NCBI RefSeq assembly: GCF_041737375.1
Contig: NZ_JBGSRV010000003.1
Coordinates: forward strand, 62,001 to 126,000
Length of the DNA stretch: 64,000 nucleotides
Origin: Vampirovibrio sp041737375
GTDB taxonomy: Bacteria > Cyanobacteriota > Vampirovibrionia > Vampirovibrionales > Vampirovibrionaceae
Direction: 5' to 3'
Position numbers and translations under genes: made by a program. Every line of letters starts with the position of its first letter. Within the stretch, counting starts at the first letter, position 1. Positions 24,887 to 33,589 of the stretch are shown here, piece after piece. The notes beneath the pieces were generated by a model. The model saw nothing but the letters and a program-made list of their open reading frames with translations, was not told the DNA's origin and made no database searches.

Positions 24887-26215
24887 TCAATCCCAATGGG
24901 CGGTGGTTAACTGAACCCGGCGCACAATCTCAGCCTCCGGCACGGTGAGTAACTGGCCTTGCTCAAACACCTTTTGGCCCGCCACATACACCGCCTGAAT
25001 GGCTGAGGGCTGGCTGGCGTAAACCAGATTGTTCATGGCGTTCTGGCGGGGCTGCATGGAAAGATCGTTGAGGTTTACCACCGTAAAATCGGCGGCAAAA
25101 CCGGCCTTAAGCTGACCGATGGGCAAGCCCAGATTTTGCCCCCCGTGACGGGTGCCCATGGCAAACATATCCGCCGCCTTGGTCACTGTGGAATCCAGGA
25201 ATTTGACCTTTTGCAGCAAGCTGGTCATTCGCATTTCCTCAATAATAGAGGCCCGGTTATTGCTGCACCCCCCATCCGTTCCCAAAGAAATACACACCCC
25301 GGCGGCCTGCATTTCCCGAATGCGGGTAATGCCATCACCCAAAAACAGGTTGCTGGAAGGGTTGTAAGAAAGCCCGGTACCACGCTGAGCCATTAATTCA
25401 ATTTCTTGATCATCCATCCATACGCAATGGATGCCCACCAGACGCTGGTTCAGCACCCCTAAACTCTCCAGAAAAGCCACCGGGGGTTTGCCGTGTTTCT
25501 CCTCAATCAGGGTGCGCTCGTACTGGCCTTCGGCAATGTGCATATGGAATGGGGTATCCAACGATTCCGCCAACGCCGCCCCGGCCAGAATCATCTCCAC
25601 GCTGGCCCCGTGCAAGCTATGCGGGGCGGGCAGCACATGCACCATGGGGTGCTGCTTGAATTCGGCATGCAACTGGCGGGTATTTTCCACCGCCTGCGGC
25701 ACGGATTCCCGAAAGCGATCGGGCGCGCCGTCCCAGTCGTACATGGTACGGGCCATGACGATGCGAATGCCCACATCCAGCGCGGCCTGAATCACCGCAC
25801 GGGCGTTATCGTTGGCCTGATCGTTGATATAAAAGAAATCGCAAACCGTGGTAATCCCGGCTTTCAGCATTTCCCCAAAGGCAAACAGGGCGCCGGTGTA
25901 AATATCTTCTCTGCTCAGGGTTTTGGCGTACTTGTACAGGGCCTGATCCCGCCAGGTGAAAAAATCCTCGTCATCGCAAAAGCCTTTTAGCAAGGATTGA
26001 AACGAGTGATTGTGCGAGTTGACCAAACCGGGAATGATCAAACCATTGGCAAAGTGAATGACCTCTGCCGGTTGGGCGCTAGCCCCGTCAGCCAGAGCAT
26101 TAGTCAGGGTTTTCAGGGGGCCTGCCCCCAGAATTTGATCGTCTTCTACCCATAACCCCCAGCCCGATTGGGGTTGTCCGTCCCCGTGAATCAAATCGGC
26201 GGTGTAAATGGGCAT
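24887..26215 (-). CDS. TRZ/ATZ-family amidohydrolase (deaminase-like)
   Basis: Metal-dependent hydrolase of the MtaD/SsnA/atrazine-hydrolase group, which deaminate or hydrolyse purine-like and triazine compounds. The 442 residues contain the metal site PGLVNSHNHSFQS, HMHIAEGQYE, GIHCVWMD and LGTDGGCSNN (Asp ligand). Start ATG 26215 has GAGGAG 7 nt upstream; a longer GTG start (26230) lies on the Shine-Dalgarno itself. S-adenosylhomocysteine/5'-methylthioadenosine deaminase is a plausible activity, but the substrate cannot be fixed from sequence. Single gene, divergent from the rib operon. Confidence 0.85.
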   Translation of the reverse strand: MPIYTADLIHGDGQPQSGWGLWVEDDQILGAGPLKTLTNALADGASAQPAEVIHFANGLIIPGLVNSHNHSFQSLLKGFCDDEDFFTWRDQALYKYAKTLSREDIYTGALFAFGEMLKAGITTVCDFFYINDQANDNARAVIQAALDVGIRIVMARTMYDWDGAPDRFRESVPQAVENTRQLHAEFKQHPMVHVLPAPHSLHGASVEMILAGAALAESLDTPFHMHIAEGQYERTLIEEKHGKPPVAFLESLGVLNQRLVGIHCVWMDDQEIELMAQRGTGLSYNPSSNLFLGDGITRIREMQAAGVCISLGTDGGCSNNRASIIEEMRMTSLLQKVKFLDSTVTKAADMFAMGTRHGGQNLGLPIGQLKAGFAADFTVVNLNDLSMQPRQNAMNNLVYASQPSAIQAVYVAGQKVFEQGQLLTVPEAEIVRRVQLTTAHWD

Positions 26216-26377
26216 TGTGGAACTCCTCACTATTCAAACGCTGATTCCGATTGTATGATCCTTAAGAGCCACAGCAAAGTAAAAACGGGGAAAATTTTGA
26301 TATCAGCCCGGTTTTGTTTTCATTACAATAATAAACAGGAAAAAATCGTACCGCCTTGAAAAAAGAGAGCCTGCCCC

Positions 26378-27181
26378 ATGTTCACCGGATTGATTGAAGA
26401 AGTGGGCGCCATTGCCCAAGTGGAAAGTAGTGCATCAGGAAGCCGTATTCGGGTTAACGCCGCCAAGGTGCTGGAAAACGTGCAACGGGGCGATAGCATT
26501 GCCGTGGATGGGGCCTGCATGACGGTGGTGGACTTTGATTCCCAATCCTTTGCCTTTGAAGCCTCCCCCGAGAGCTTATCCAAAACCAATTTTTCCAGTT
26601 TTCACCCCGGAAAACGGGTCAATCTGGAGCGACCTCTCACCCCCACCAGCCGCATTGGCGGCCATTATGTAACCGGGCATGTGGATGGGCTGGGTAAAAT
26701 CATTGCCAAAGAGGTCCACGGCAACAGCGTGGTGTTTACCTTCCAGGTTCCCACCGCCGAAATGGCCGCCTTGCTGGTACCAAAAGGTTCTGTCACCATT
26801 CTGGGCATTAGCCTGACCGTGAATACAGTGCGTGAAAACCAATTTACAGTGGCCATTATTCCCCACACTTTGGCTCATACCAGTTTGGGCGATTACCAGC
26901 CGGGCGATGCGGTGAATGTGGAAACCGATTTACTGGGCAAATACGTCCAGCGGCTGATGAGCGGTCAGGCGGCCACTGAAAACCCTTACTGCGCCCCCGC
27001 CGCCCCCACTTATTTTCCCGATTTGACCTCTGAATACCCCACCCACAGCGAAGTGGAACCGGGGCTGTCCATTGACGCCCCCTCTCTGGCTCCGGCCATG
27101 AACGCCATTGGACTAACCCGAAAGCAGCCTGCTACGGCTAAAATCCACACCGGCAGCTGGTTTAACCACGACCCGGAATAA
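26378..27181 (+). CDS. ribE: riboflavin synthase alpha chain with C-terminal tail
   Basis: Dismutates two 6,7-dimethyl-8-ribityllumazines to riboflavin. Two tandem lumazine-binding domains are visible, starting MFTGLIEEVGAI and KGSVTILGISLTVN, with SRIGGHYVTGHVDG in the first. The catalytic region ends near NVETDLLGKYVQRLM (about residue 195). A further 70-residue Pro/Ala/Thr-rich tail makes it 267 residues long, against the usual 200-220. First gene of a three-gene rib operon. No FMN riboswitch core was found upstream. Confidence 0.94.
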   Translation: MFTGLIEEVGAIAQVESSASGSRIRVNAAKVLENVQRGDSIAVDGACMTVVDFDSQSFAFEASPESLSKTNFSSFHPGKRVNLERPLTPTSRIGGHYVTGHVDGLGKIIAKEVHGNSVVFTFQVPTAEMAALLVPKGSVTILGISLTVNTVRENQFTVAIIPHTLAHTSLGDYQPGDAVNVETDLLGKYVQRLMSGQAATENPYCAPAAPTYFPDLTSEYPTHSEVEPGLSIDAPSLAPAMNAIGLTRKQPATAKIHTGSWFNHDPE

Positions 27182-27217
27182 AGTTTCCTACCCGATTCCA
27201 TGGTAAAGGAGTGCCGC

Positions 27218-28513
27218 ATGACCCCCAATTCCAAAACCAATCAGCCGGATGAAGAGGCCGCCAGCCTTTTTAGCACCGTAGAAGAGGCCATTGAGGCCAT
27301 TCGCAACGGTGAAGTGGTGATTGTGGCCGATGACGAGGATCGGGAAAACGAGGGTGATTTTATTTGCGCCGCCGAAAAAATCACCCCGGAAATCATTAAC
27401 CTGATGGCCGCTGAAGGCCGGGGGCTGATTTGCCTGACCCTAACCCCCGATACTTGCGATCGACTGGCCCTCAGCCAGATGATCTCGCCTTCTCAAGACC
27501 CGTTGGGTACCGCTTTTACGGTCAGTATTGATGCCTCCACCAAATACGGGGTAACCACCGGCATTTCGGCCAAGGATCGGGCCGTGACCATTCAGGTGGC
27601 GGTGGCCCCGGATGCCACCCCTTCCGATTTACGACGCCCCGGCCATGTGTTCCCCTTGCGGGCCAGACCTGGCGGGGTACTGGAGCGGGTAGGACAAACC
27701 GAGGCTAGCGTGGATCTGTCCCGACTGGCCGGGTTGCATCCTTCTGGCGTGATTTGCGAAATCTTAAACCCGGATGGCACCATGGCCCGTCGCAATGAGC
27801 TGTTTGAAATCGCCACCCGCCTGAAGATGAAATTTATTACCGTGGCCCAAATCATCAATTACCGGCTGCAAAAAGAAAGCATGATCACCCGTGAGGCAGT
27901 GGCCGAAATGCCCACCCTGTACGGGGATTTCAAAGTATACGCCTACCGCAACCAGATTGACGGCTCCGAGCATTTGGCGCTGGTGAAGGGCGATATTGAC
28001 CAAACCCGGCAAGCGGAAGCTGACAGCCTGATCCCCCTGGTACGGGTCCACAGTGAATGCCTGACCGGCGATGTGCTGGGCAGTTTGCGCTGCGATTGCG
28101 GGGATCAGCTGCATGCGGCCATGCAGGCCATTGAAGCCCACGGCAAAGGCGCGCTGGTTTACATGCGAAGCCATGAGGGCCGGGGCATTGGCCTGCTGAA
28201 CAAAATTAAAGCTTATGCTTTACAGGAAACCGGGCTGGATACGGTGGAAGCCAATTTGGAAATGGGCTTTTCCGCCGACCTGCGGAATTACGGCATTGGG
28301 GCGCAAATTCTGCTGGATTTGGGCATTCAATCGTTTAACCTGCTGACCAACAATCCCCGCAAAATCCGGGGATTGGATGGATACGGGCTGGAAGTGCTGG
28401 ACCGGGTTCCCATTCCTGCCATTCCACAGGCCCACAACACCCATTATTTACGCACCAAGCAAGAGAAGCTGGGCCACTTGCTCAGCTTTGAAGGCCCCCG
28501 TCAGGAATTATAA
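27218..28513 (+). CDS. ribBA: bifunctional DHBP synthase / GTP cyclohydrolase II
   Basis: Supplies both branches of riboflavin synthesis. The N-terminal half (to about 215) is 3,4-dihydroxy-2-butanone-4-phosphate synthase with ADDEDRENEGDFI and GHVFPLRARPGGV. The C-terminal half is GTP cyclohydrolase II with VHSECLTGDVLGSLRCDCG (zinc Cys residues) and SHEGRGIGLLNKI. ATG 27218 has AAAGGAG 5 nt upstream and gives 431 residues; an earlier in-frame start (27200) lacks such a site. Separated from ribE by 36 bp. Confidence 0.97.
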   Translation: MTPNSKTNQPDEEAASLFSTVEEAIEAIRNGEVVIVADDEDRENEGDFICAAEKITPEIINLMAAEGRGLICLTLTPDTCDRLALSQMISPSQDPLGTAFTVSIDASTKYGVTTGISAKDRAVTIQVAVAPDATPSDLRRPGHVFPLRARPGGVLERVGQTEASVDLSRLAGLHPSGVICEILNPDGTMARRNELFEIATRLKMKFITVAQIINYRLQKESMITREAVAEMPTLYGDFKVYAYRNQIDGSEHLALVKGDIDQTRQAEADSLIPLVRVHSECLTGDVLGSLRCDCGDQLHAAMQAIEAHGKGALVYMRSHEGRGIGLLNKIKAYALQETGLDTVEANLEMGFSADLRNYGIGAQILLDLGIQSFNLLTNNPRKIRGLDGYGLEVLDRVPIPAIPQAHNTHYLRTKQEKLGHLLSFEGPRQEL

Positions 28514-28549
28514 GCCCGTCAAAAGAATCGTAAAAAGGACTCTTACCCC

Positions 28550-29026
28550 ATGCCCCAAGTATTTGAAGGAAAACTGATTGGCACCGGCCTGAAGGTGGGC
28601 GTGGTGGTTTCCCGCTTTAACGACGTGATTACTGAAAAACTGCTGAAAGGGGCCATCGGGGCGTTATCGGCTCATGATGTGGCCTCGGCCGATGTCACCG
28701 TGGCCTGGGTACCGGGCGCTTTTGAACTACCGCTGGTGGCCAGTCAAATGGCTTTATCGGGAAAGTTTGACGCGGTTATCACCCTGGGCTGTGTGATTCG
28801 GGGCGCTACCACCCATTATGATTATGTGTGCAACGAAGCGGCCAAAGGCATTGCGGCGGCTGGGCTCAAAAGTGGTATTCCGGTGATTTTCGGGGTGCTC
28901 ACCACTGAAACCATTGAGCAAGCCATTGAGCGTTCCGGCTGCAAGGCAGGCAACAAGGGCATTGATGCCGCTTTGGCCGCCATTGAGACCGCCAATCTAT
29001 TGAAACGACTCAAGACAGAGATTTAA
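28550..29026 (+). CDS. ribH: 6,7-dimethyl-8-ribityllumazine synthase
   Basis: Condenses 5-amino-6-ribitylaminouracil with DHBP in the penultimate riboflavin step; usually a 60-mer or pentamer. The 158 residues carry VVVSRFNDVITEKLLKGA, WVPGAFELPLVA and GCVIRGATTHYDYV, with the catalytic His in that last motif. AAAAGGA precedes the ATG. It is the last gene of ribE-ribBA-ribH. The deaminase/reductase RibD is not here. Confidence 0.97.
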   Translation: MPQVFEGKLIGTGLKVGVVVSRFNDVITEKLLKGAIGALSAHDVASADVTVAWVPGAFELPLVASQMALSGKFDAVITLGCVIRGATTHYDYVCNEAAKGIAAAGLKSGIPVIFGVLTTETIEQAIERSGCKAGNKGIDAALAAIETANLLKRLKTEI

Positions 29027-29065
29027 CTGCGTCTTGGGCAAATAGCGCTTGTTCCCAATCCAGTC

Positions 29066-29110
29066 CTTCTTTAAAATCCAGCAAACGCAGGTTACTGGAT
29101 TTTAAAGAAG
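29066..29110. repeat. 16-bp perfect inverted repeat after ribH
   Basis: CTTCTTTAAAATCCAG (29066-29081) and its exact complement (29095-29110) flank a 13-nt loop. There is no T-run after the stem, so it is not a classical terminator. It could protect the rib mRNA 3' end or act as a protein site. Confidence 0.75.
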
Positions 29111-29201
29111 TGTTTAGGATGAAAAAGCCAGGATGAAAGCAAAGTGCCTATGAGCAGGCTTTTGCGGCACTGGATGTGAGCAAGCCGGTAAACCCAACCG
29201 T

Positions 29202-29642
29202 ATGAAAAAAAATAATGAGCCTCATGAGGTGGCCCGATATTTTTATCAAACTCTGGCCCAAAGTCAGGTGCAAGTTTGCTGGGGGCTTTTTTCGGAGCTG
29301 TCCCAAAAAGAGTTTATCAGCTGGACTCTGAAGGACATTTATGAGCAAAACCCCAAGGCCGCTCAAGCCGCCAAGCTAGGCCCCGCTGAGATCAAGCTGA
29401 TGTTTGAAACCAACAATCTGGATTTGGTAATGCGTTTTTGGCGGAAATTTGTGCGGCAAAGTCAGGCCGCTCAGTTTGCCCGCTTTGGCTATTACAAAAC
29501 CCTGGAAGTTACCGGCAAAATAGCCACCATAGAAGCACAACTGGTTTTCGACAACGGTCAGGAGCAGCGGGTGAACCTCACCATGGTACAAGAACGAGGC
29601 GGATGGCGCCTGGGCTACCTGGAATCCAAAATGCCCTTTTAG
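29202..29642 (+). CDS. hypothetical protein, possible NTF2-like fold
   Basis: A 146-residue soluble protein. Helices dominate the first half (EVARYFYQTLAQSQ, LFSELSQKEFISWTL), and beta strands the end (YKTLEVTGKIATIEAQLVF, QRVNLTMVQERGGWRLGYL). The pattern of N-terminal helices plus a final curved sheet ending in GGWRL resembles small NTF2/DUF4878-type proteins. No catalytic signature. The ATG has no clear Shine-Dalgarno, so the start is uncertain. Confidence 0.6.
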   Translation: MKKNNEPHEVARYFYQTLAQSQVQVCWGLFSELSQKEFISWTLKDIYEQNPKAAQAAKLGPAEIKLMFETNNLDLVMRFWRKFVRQSQAAQFARFGYYKTLEVTGKIATIEAQLVFDNGQEQRVNLTMVQERGGWRLGYLESKMPF

Positions 29643-29747
29643 GCTTTGGGGTTAAAGCAGGCTACGGCTTCTGCGAGGATGAGGGTGGGCTTCTAGTTTT
29701 TCTGGTGGGTTTTAGCCACTTTTTCCTGAGGCCTTCTCAACTCCAAC

Positions 29748-29780
29748 AAAAAAGCCTTCCGGTTCAAAACTCGGAAAGCC
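29748..29780 (-). terminator. terminator of tRNA-Asp
   Basis: On the minus strand GCTTTCCG pairs with CGGAAGGC (one G-T pair). A run of six T (29748-29753) follows, 33 nt beyond the tRNA 3' end. Confidence 0.65.
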
Positions 29781-29812
29781 TTCTGGTGTTTGGGTTTTCC
29801 ACTTGTAAAAAG

Positions 29813-29889
29813 TGGCGGGGTGGACGGGACTCGAACCCGCGACATCTTGCGTGACAGGCAAGTACTCTAACCAACTGAGCTACCACCCC
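29813..29889 (-). tRNA. tRNA-Asp (anticodon GTC)
   Basis: A 77-nt cloverleaf on the minus strand. The acceptor GGGGTGG pairs with CCACCCC. The D-arm contains AGCTCAGTTGGTTAGAG, the anticodon stem CTTGC/GCAAG has loop CTGTCAC (GTC), and the T-arm loop is TTCGAGT. The 3' CCA is encoded in the genome. The gene stands alone, with its own promoter and terminator. Confidence 0.97.
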
Positions 29890-29922
29890 GTGAGGTACGG
29901 TGTTCCTTTGGGGGACAGGAAT

Positions 29923-29951
29923 TTTATAACATAGCCGATTGGGGGACACAA
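29923..29951 (-). promoter_or_regulatory. promoter of tRNA-Asp
   Basis: Minus strand: TTGTGT (29946-29951), 17 bp, TATAAA (29923-29928) with a TG at the extended -10 position, ending 33 bp before the tRNA. The 10-mer TTGGGGGACA is repeated at 29908-29917 and 29939-29948, on either side of the -10. Confidence 0.5.
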
Positions 29952-30042
29952 GCGAAAATATTGAGAAAGGAATGCAAATAAAAGTTAAAATTTTGAAACC
30001 CCCTCTAGCAAAGCGTTATCGAAAACATTGAAAAAACAAGGC

Positions 30043-30065
30043 AAAAAAAGGCCGCATGAAGCGGC
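30043..30065 (-). terminator. intrinsic terminator downstream of the terminase cassette
   Basis: Minus strand GCCGC (30065-30061) and GCGGC (30055-30051) form a stem with a 5-nt loop followed by seven T (30049-30043). It lies 280 bp beyond the large terminase stop. The rest of 29952-30345 is AT-rich and holds no convincing gene. Confidence 0.65.
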
Positions 30066-30345
30066 AAACTAAAAGAGGGGGGATGTAAGCGTTTATTATA
30101 AATTTATTTTGGGCCCAAAAAAGTGCAATGCATTTTACAGAGAAAGCTCTGGTGGGAGAGAATGGCCTACACAATGGGTCTAACGGATAAAATTGTTTTT
30201 TAAATTTAACGTTTTTATAATATTTGAACTTTGGAACCCAAAATGAACAGAGCCGCAACACCCTTGCCCCGACCGGCTTAGGCACCCAACCTCCGCATTG
30301 TGTGCCTGCGGTTGCCCTTGATTTGAAAGAATGGAGGGAGCCTCA

Positions 30346-31842
30346 CTAATAACCGGTATAAGCGTTTCCGGGGCGATAGGGGCGGGCTTTTTTAAGCGGC
30401 TTGCGAGGCAACCGGCATTTTTGCATCACCGCATAGCGCAGGCAATCCATCACATCCTCGTACGGATGCTCCTGTAAGGGGGATTCCGAGCCGGATGGCC
30501 CGTAGCGGTATCCGCCCTCAAAGGCCTCAATCAGCTTTTCACATCCAAAATCCACCTGCAAAGCCGGACGGGGGCCAATCCATTCCGACAGCTTAACCCG
30601 CAGTAATTCCAACCCATCCTTGATGGATGACCTGTCAAAGAACGGAAACACCCCCATGCTATTCAGGATATCGATACTGGTTTGCAAGCTCTTGTCGGAG
30701 CGCTGAGCCCCCGCCGGATCGCAAATATCTTCCACCGGGACACTTCCGTAATTCACCTCGGTCAAATGGGTGACCCGTCGGGCGAAATCGGTGAGCAGTT
30801 CCTGCTTGCCTACCACTTCTCGCAGCACCAACAGCCGATCTTCGCTGTCAAAGGCCAAAAACAGGCACGAGGGGCAATGAAACCCAAAATCCCAGCTTCG
30901 AATCAGTTTGTGGGGCTTAAACGCGGTAAAATCCCCTTTGTTGGCCTCGTTAAAATTACGAAACACCCGATCCTTCAAAGACAAGTGGTAGTTAATATCC
31001 AGCTCTCGGGCCACTTCATCTTCGCTCAGCCGTTTTTGCTGGTTGGCGTACCAGCCTTCATTGCGCAAGGGATGTTCCCGCCAGTGGATGCGTAACACCC
31101 GCACCTGCCCGGAAAATCGCAAATCGGCAAACCGGTTGTTCTTGCCATACGGGGTGCCTACCACAATGCGGCTGGGGGTAGACTGTCCGGCAGAGGCGTA
31201 AGCGGCGTCCTGCATGGGCCAAAAAGGGAACTCATCAAACAGAATGGCCTTGTAGCGCCCCCCTCGCCCAAAGTTCTCGTTGCTGCTTTCCCCGGTAATG
31301 GTGTTGCCGTTGGCCGGATTGAGCAAGCGCAGCAGGTTATCATGCACGTTGTCCTGAAACCCGGCTGGACGCATCCAGTGCGGTAACCAGGCCAGGTTGT
31401 AACGCAGTTTTTCCATCAGGGTAGACAGATCGCCCTTGCGATCCACCGCCTCCTGCTTGCGGGAACCCAAATGAAAATTGGCCCCGTCCCGAAACAGCCA
31501 GAAGTATTGAAAGGCCAAAAGCACCAGCCAGCTCAGGCCCATATCCCGGCTTTTTTCAATCAGCAGGTCTTCCCCCTTCTCAATGGCGGACACCAAATCC
31601 AGCAAGGCCGCTTCCTGAAACGGGTAGGGCACAAAGGGCTGATGCGGCTGATCCAGCCGGGGGTCAAAAGTCCAGCAGAAATGCCGAAACCAGAAGCGGA
31701 TATCCCGTTTGCACCAATGCATCAACAAAGCCTGTAACTCGGGGTTCTCCTGCGCCGCCTGATACAAGCTCAGGCGGCGGGTTAACCAAGGGCGAGACGG
31801 CAAATCAGCGGCAGTATTTATAGGGCTATTTGTATCACTCAT
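30346..31842 (-). CDS. phage terminase large subunit
   Basis: DNA-packaging motor and nuclease. The 498 residues show a Walker A-like EKSRDMGLSWL, Walker B AILFDEFPFW and GTPYGKNN (motif III). The RNase H-like nuclease region has Asp-bearing motifs SWDFGFHCP, DICDPAG and YEDVMDCLRYAV. All ATPase and nuclease landmarks appear intact, so it may be functional. It is the last gene of a five-gene minus-strand cassette (9 bp after its neighbour). No portal, capsid, protease or tail gene follows. Confidence 0.9.
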   Translation of the reverse strand: MSDTNSPINTAADLPSRPWLTRRLSLYQAAQENPELQALLMHWCKRDIRFWFRHFCWTFDPRLDQPHQPFVPYPFQEAALLDLVSAIEKGEDLLIEKSRDMGLSWLVLLAFQYFWLFRDGANFHLGSRKQEAVDRKGDLSTLMEKLRYNLAWLPHWMRPAGFQDNVHDNLLRLLNPANGNTITGESSNENFGRGGRYKAILFDEFPFWPMQDAAYASAGQSTPSRIVVGTPYGKNNRFADLRFSGQVRVLRIHWREHPLRNEGWYANQQKRLSEDEVARELDINYHLSLKDRVFRNFNEANKGDFTAFKPHKLIRSWDFGFHCPSCLFLAFDSEDRLLVLREVVGKQELLTDFARRVTHLTEVNYGSVPVEDICDPAGAQRSDKSLQTSIDILNSMGVFPFFDRSSIKDGLELLRVKLSEWIGPRPALQVDFGCEKLIEAFEGGYRYGPSGSESPLQEHPYEDVMDCLRYAVMQKCRLPRKPLKKARPYRPGNAYTGY

Positions 31843-31851
31843 GCCGGGCCT

Positions 31852-32598
31852 TTATATCCCCCCCATTAAGGCCAGGGCGATTTGAGAGCTGGTTCGCAAG
31901 GTACTTTCACGGTTCTGTCGGTTTTGTTCGGCCTGAAGGGCGGCGTTTTGATTGCTGACCTGCATGGCCAGATTGGCCCGTTGCACCGCCAAATCCGTGG
32001 CCCGCTGGGTTTCGTTCTGCAAAATACTGCTGCCATTGCTTTGCAAGCCTCGGGCCTGATTGTTCAAATCGGCCAGATAATTTTGAAACAGGGAAAACCG
32101 CCGCACCCGGCTGTCTTCATCGGCCCGATAAAGCTCTTCTCCCAGCAAGCCGGACTGCTTGTAGGCTTCCGATAACTGCCCCAGGCGGTTGTTTTCCAAT
32201 TGCCCCAAAAAATGGGTGCCAAAGGTGGCGTTATAGGCGCCCCCAAACCGCTTGGCCAAGTTGGTGCGGGCTTTGGAGAGCTGATCGTTGGCGCTGCTAT
32301 TAATACCGGCGGCTTGCAAATCAAAAAAATCCTGACTGCGCTGATTGATGGCCTGCTGACGAACCGGGTCCGGCTGGTTCAGTTCTTTGGCCAAATTCTG
32401 AAGCCCCTTCAGGCTTTCTTCCACCGTTAAGCGGGTGGTGGGGGTCAAAAAGCTCTCAAAGCGTTGATCACTGCCTTTGGTGGTGGTCACATACCGATCG
32501 CCGGTCGGACTGTTAAATTCCACCTTGGTAATGGCGGGTGGGGCCACGATTTTAACCACTTCCCGTTTGGGGGCTTTCTGCTTGCGTCCTAAAGACAT
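31852..32598 (-). CDS. phage-cassette hypothetical protein
   Basis: A 248-residue protein, basic at the N-terminus (MSLGRKQKAPKREVVK) and then almost entirely helical and rich in Gln, Asn, Ala and Arg. It has long amphipathic stretches (NQRSQDFFDLQAAGINSSA, QNETQRATDLAVQRANLA) and a hydrophobic end (IALALMGGI). Such composition is common in small virion or DNA-ejection proteins of podovirus-like phages. That is analogy only. AAGGAG precedes the ATG, and it sits 9 bp upstream of the terminase. Confidence 0.65.
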   Translation of the reverse strand: MSLGRKQKAPKREVVKIVAPPAITKVEFNSPTGDRYVTTTKGSDQRFESFLTPTTRLTVEESLKGLQNLAKELNQPDPVRQQAINQRSQDFFDLQAAGINSSANDQLSKARTNLAKRFGGAYNATFGTHFLGQLENNRLGQLSEAYKQSGLLGEELYRADEDSRVRRFSLFQNYLADLNNQARGLQSNGSSILQNETQRATDLAVQRANLAMQVSNQNAALQAEQNRQNRESTLRTSSQIALALMGGI

Positions 32599-32663
32599 TG
32601 GGATGCTCCTTAAAAACTTGACTGAACAGAGGGTTGATAGAATTGGACAGAAGATTAATAAAA

Positions 32664-33275
32664 TTAGAGAGAAGATTGATGGAAAGCCTGCGGCCCGTCT
32701 GGCAAGGGCTGACGCTTTTGCACCCCTCGCAGCAAACGGGGCAATAACCAGCCTTGGTAACGATTGGCGGATACACTGTAAATAGCCACGTCCCGCAAAC
32801 AGCCACCCAGCTTGATATCGGCTTTAAACAGGGCTTCCCGCTGAAAACCCCACCGCAGGCAAAAGCCCTTGGCCCCGGCGTTATCCAGTTCAAACTCAGC
32901 TTTCAGCTTTAGCAAGGCCAAGGGGCCAAAGGCGGCCTGAAAAATAGGAAGCAACAGGCGTTCCACCGCCGATCGGGCCTCTTTGTTTTCACGAAAATGG
33001 GAATGGGTGGCCCCGTGCAAAAACGCATGACGACCGGGCTGAATATCAGAGAGGGCAATAATGGCCCAAACCTGATCCGTCTCATCGGCCAGCACCCAAA
33101 GCCAGGGCAGGCAAGCGGCGGTATTTTCCGATAAAAAGTGGATATCTTGCTGTAAGTTTCCACTTTGGCGATAATCATCCAGCAAAATGGGGTGATGCGT
33201 CTGGAGCAACGCCTCAATACCGGGCTGATAGACGGCCCATTCTTGCAGGCTGGAAACGTGGCAAACCCGAAGCAT
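32664..33275 (-). CDS. GNAT-family N-acetyltransferase in phage cassette
   Basis: A 203-residue protein with a GNAT-like fold. Mid-protein strands (LWVLADETDQVWAIIALSD), a helix (EARSAVERLLLPIFQAAF) and the typical C-terminal LKAEFELDNAGAKGFCLRW-GF-QREALFKADI segment are visible. Phages often carry such genes near packaging genes. The ATG at 33275 begins 2 bp after the upstream stop. Substrate unknown. Confidence 0.65.
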   Translation of the reverse strand: MLRVCHVSSLQEWAVYQPGIEALLQTHHPILLDDYRQSGNLQQDIHFLSENTAACLPWLWVLADETDQVWAIIALSDIQPGRHAFLHGATHSHFRENKEARSAVERLLLPIFQAAFGPLALLKLKAEFELDNAGAKGFCLRWGFQREALFKADIKLGGCLRDVAIYSVSANRYQGWLLPRLLRGVQKRQPLPDGPQAFHQSSL

Positions 33276-33277
33276 GC

Positions 33278-33589
33278 TTAAGGTTCCCAATCCTTGATGT
33301 AAGTACGCACCCGGTTCAGCAGCTCTTGCTCGCTGAGCTGCTCCAGCTCGGCAGGCTCCAGAGGTGTTTCTGCCTTTTTGCCTTTTTTCACCACAGCGGT
33401 ATTGGCATCTTCAGCGGGGGTGCGTTTCAGTATTAAATCCACCGCCCAGATTTTATCTTTCATGCTTTCAGAATCCAGGGCCTCGTCAATAACCCCCAGC
33501 ACCCGGTGATAGCGGTCCGAGAGGGCGTCCAGCAAATTCTTCAGTTTGGGCAGCAGTCCGCCGGTGGATGGTATTTTTTTGGGTTTCAT
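33278..33589 (-). CDS. small phage-cassette protein (terminase small subunit candidate)
   Basis: A 103-residue protein starting at ATG 33589 (AGGA upstream). It is helical: a basic start (MKPKKIPSTGGLLPKLKNL), a central helix pair (DRYHRVLGVIDEALDSESM, KIWAVDLILKR) and an acidic Leu/Glu-rich tail. Size, charge and position upstream of the large terminase fit a small terminase subunit. No diagnostic motif supports it. Its first 104 bp overlap the preceding gene in another frame. Confidence 0.5.
   Translation of the reverse strand: MKPKKIPSTGGLLPKLKNLLDALSDRYHRVLGVIDEALDSESMKDKIWAVDLILKRTPAEDANTAVVKKGKKAETPLEPAELEQLSEQELLNRVRTYIKDWEP

Noticed and set aside
26231..26377. FMN riboswitch upstream of ribE
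   Set aside because: The conserved AGGGGC/CCGACGG-type core is not present; only a weak CGGG/CCCG hairpin is seen.
30016..30285. 89-codon minus-strand frame after the terminase gene
   Set aside because: AT-rich, Phe-rich translation without ribosome site; it spans a terminator hairpin.
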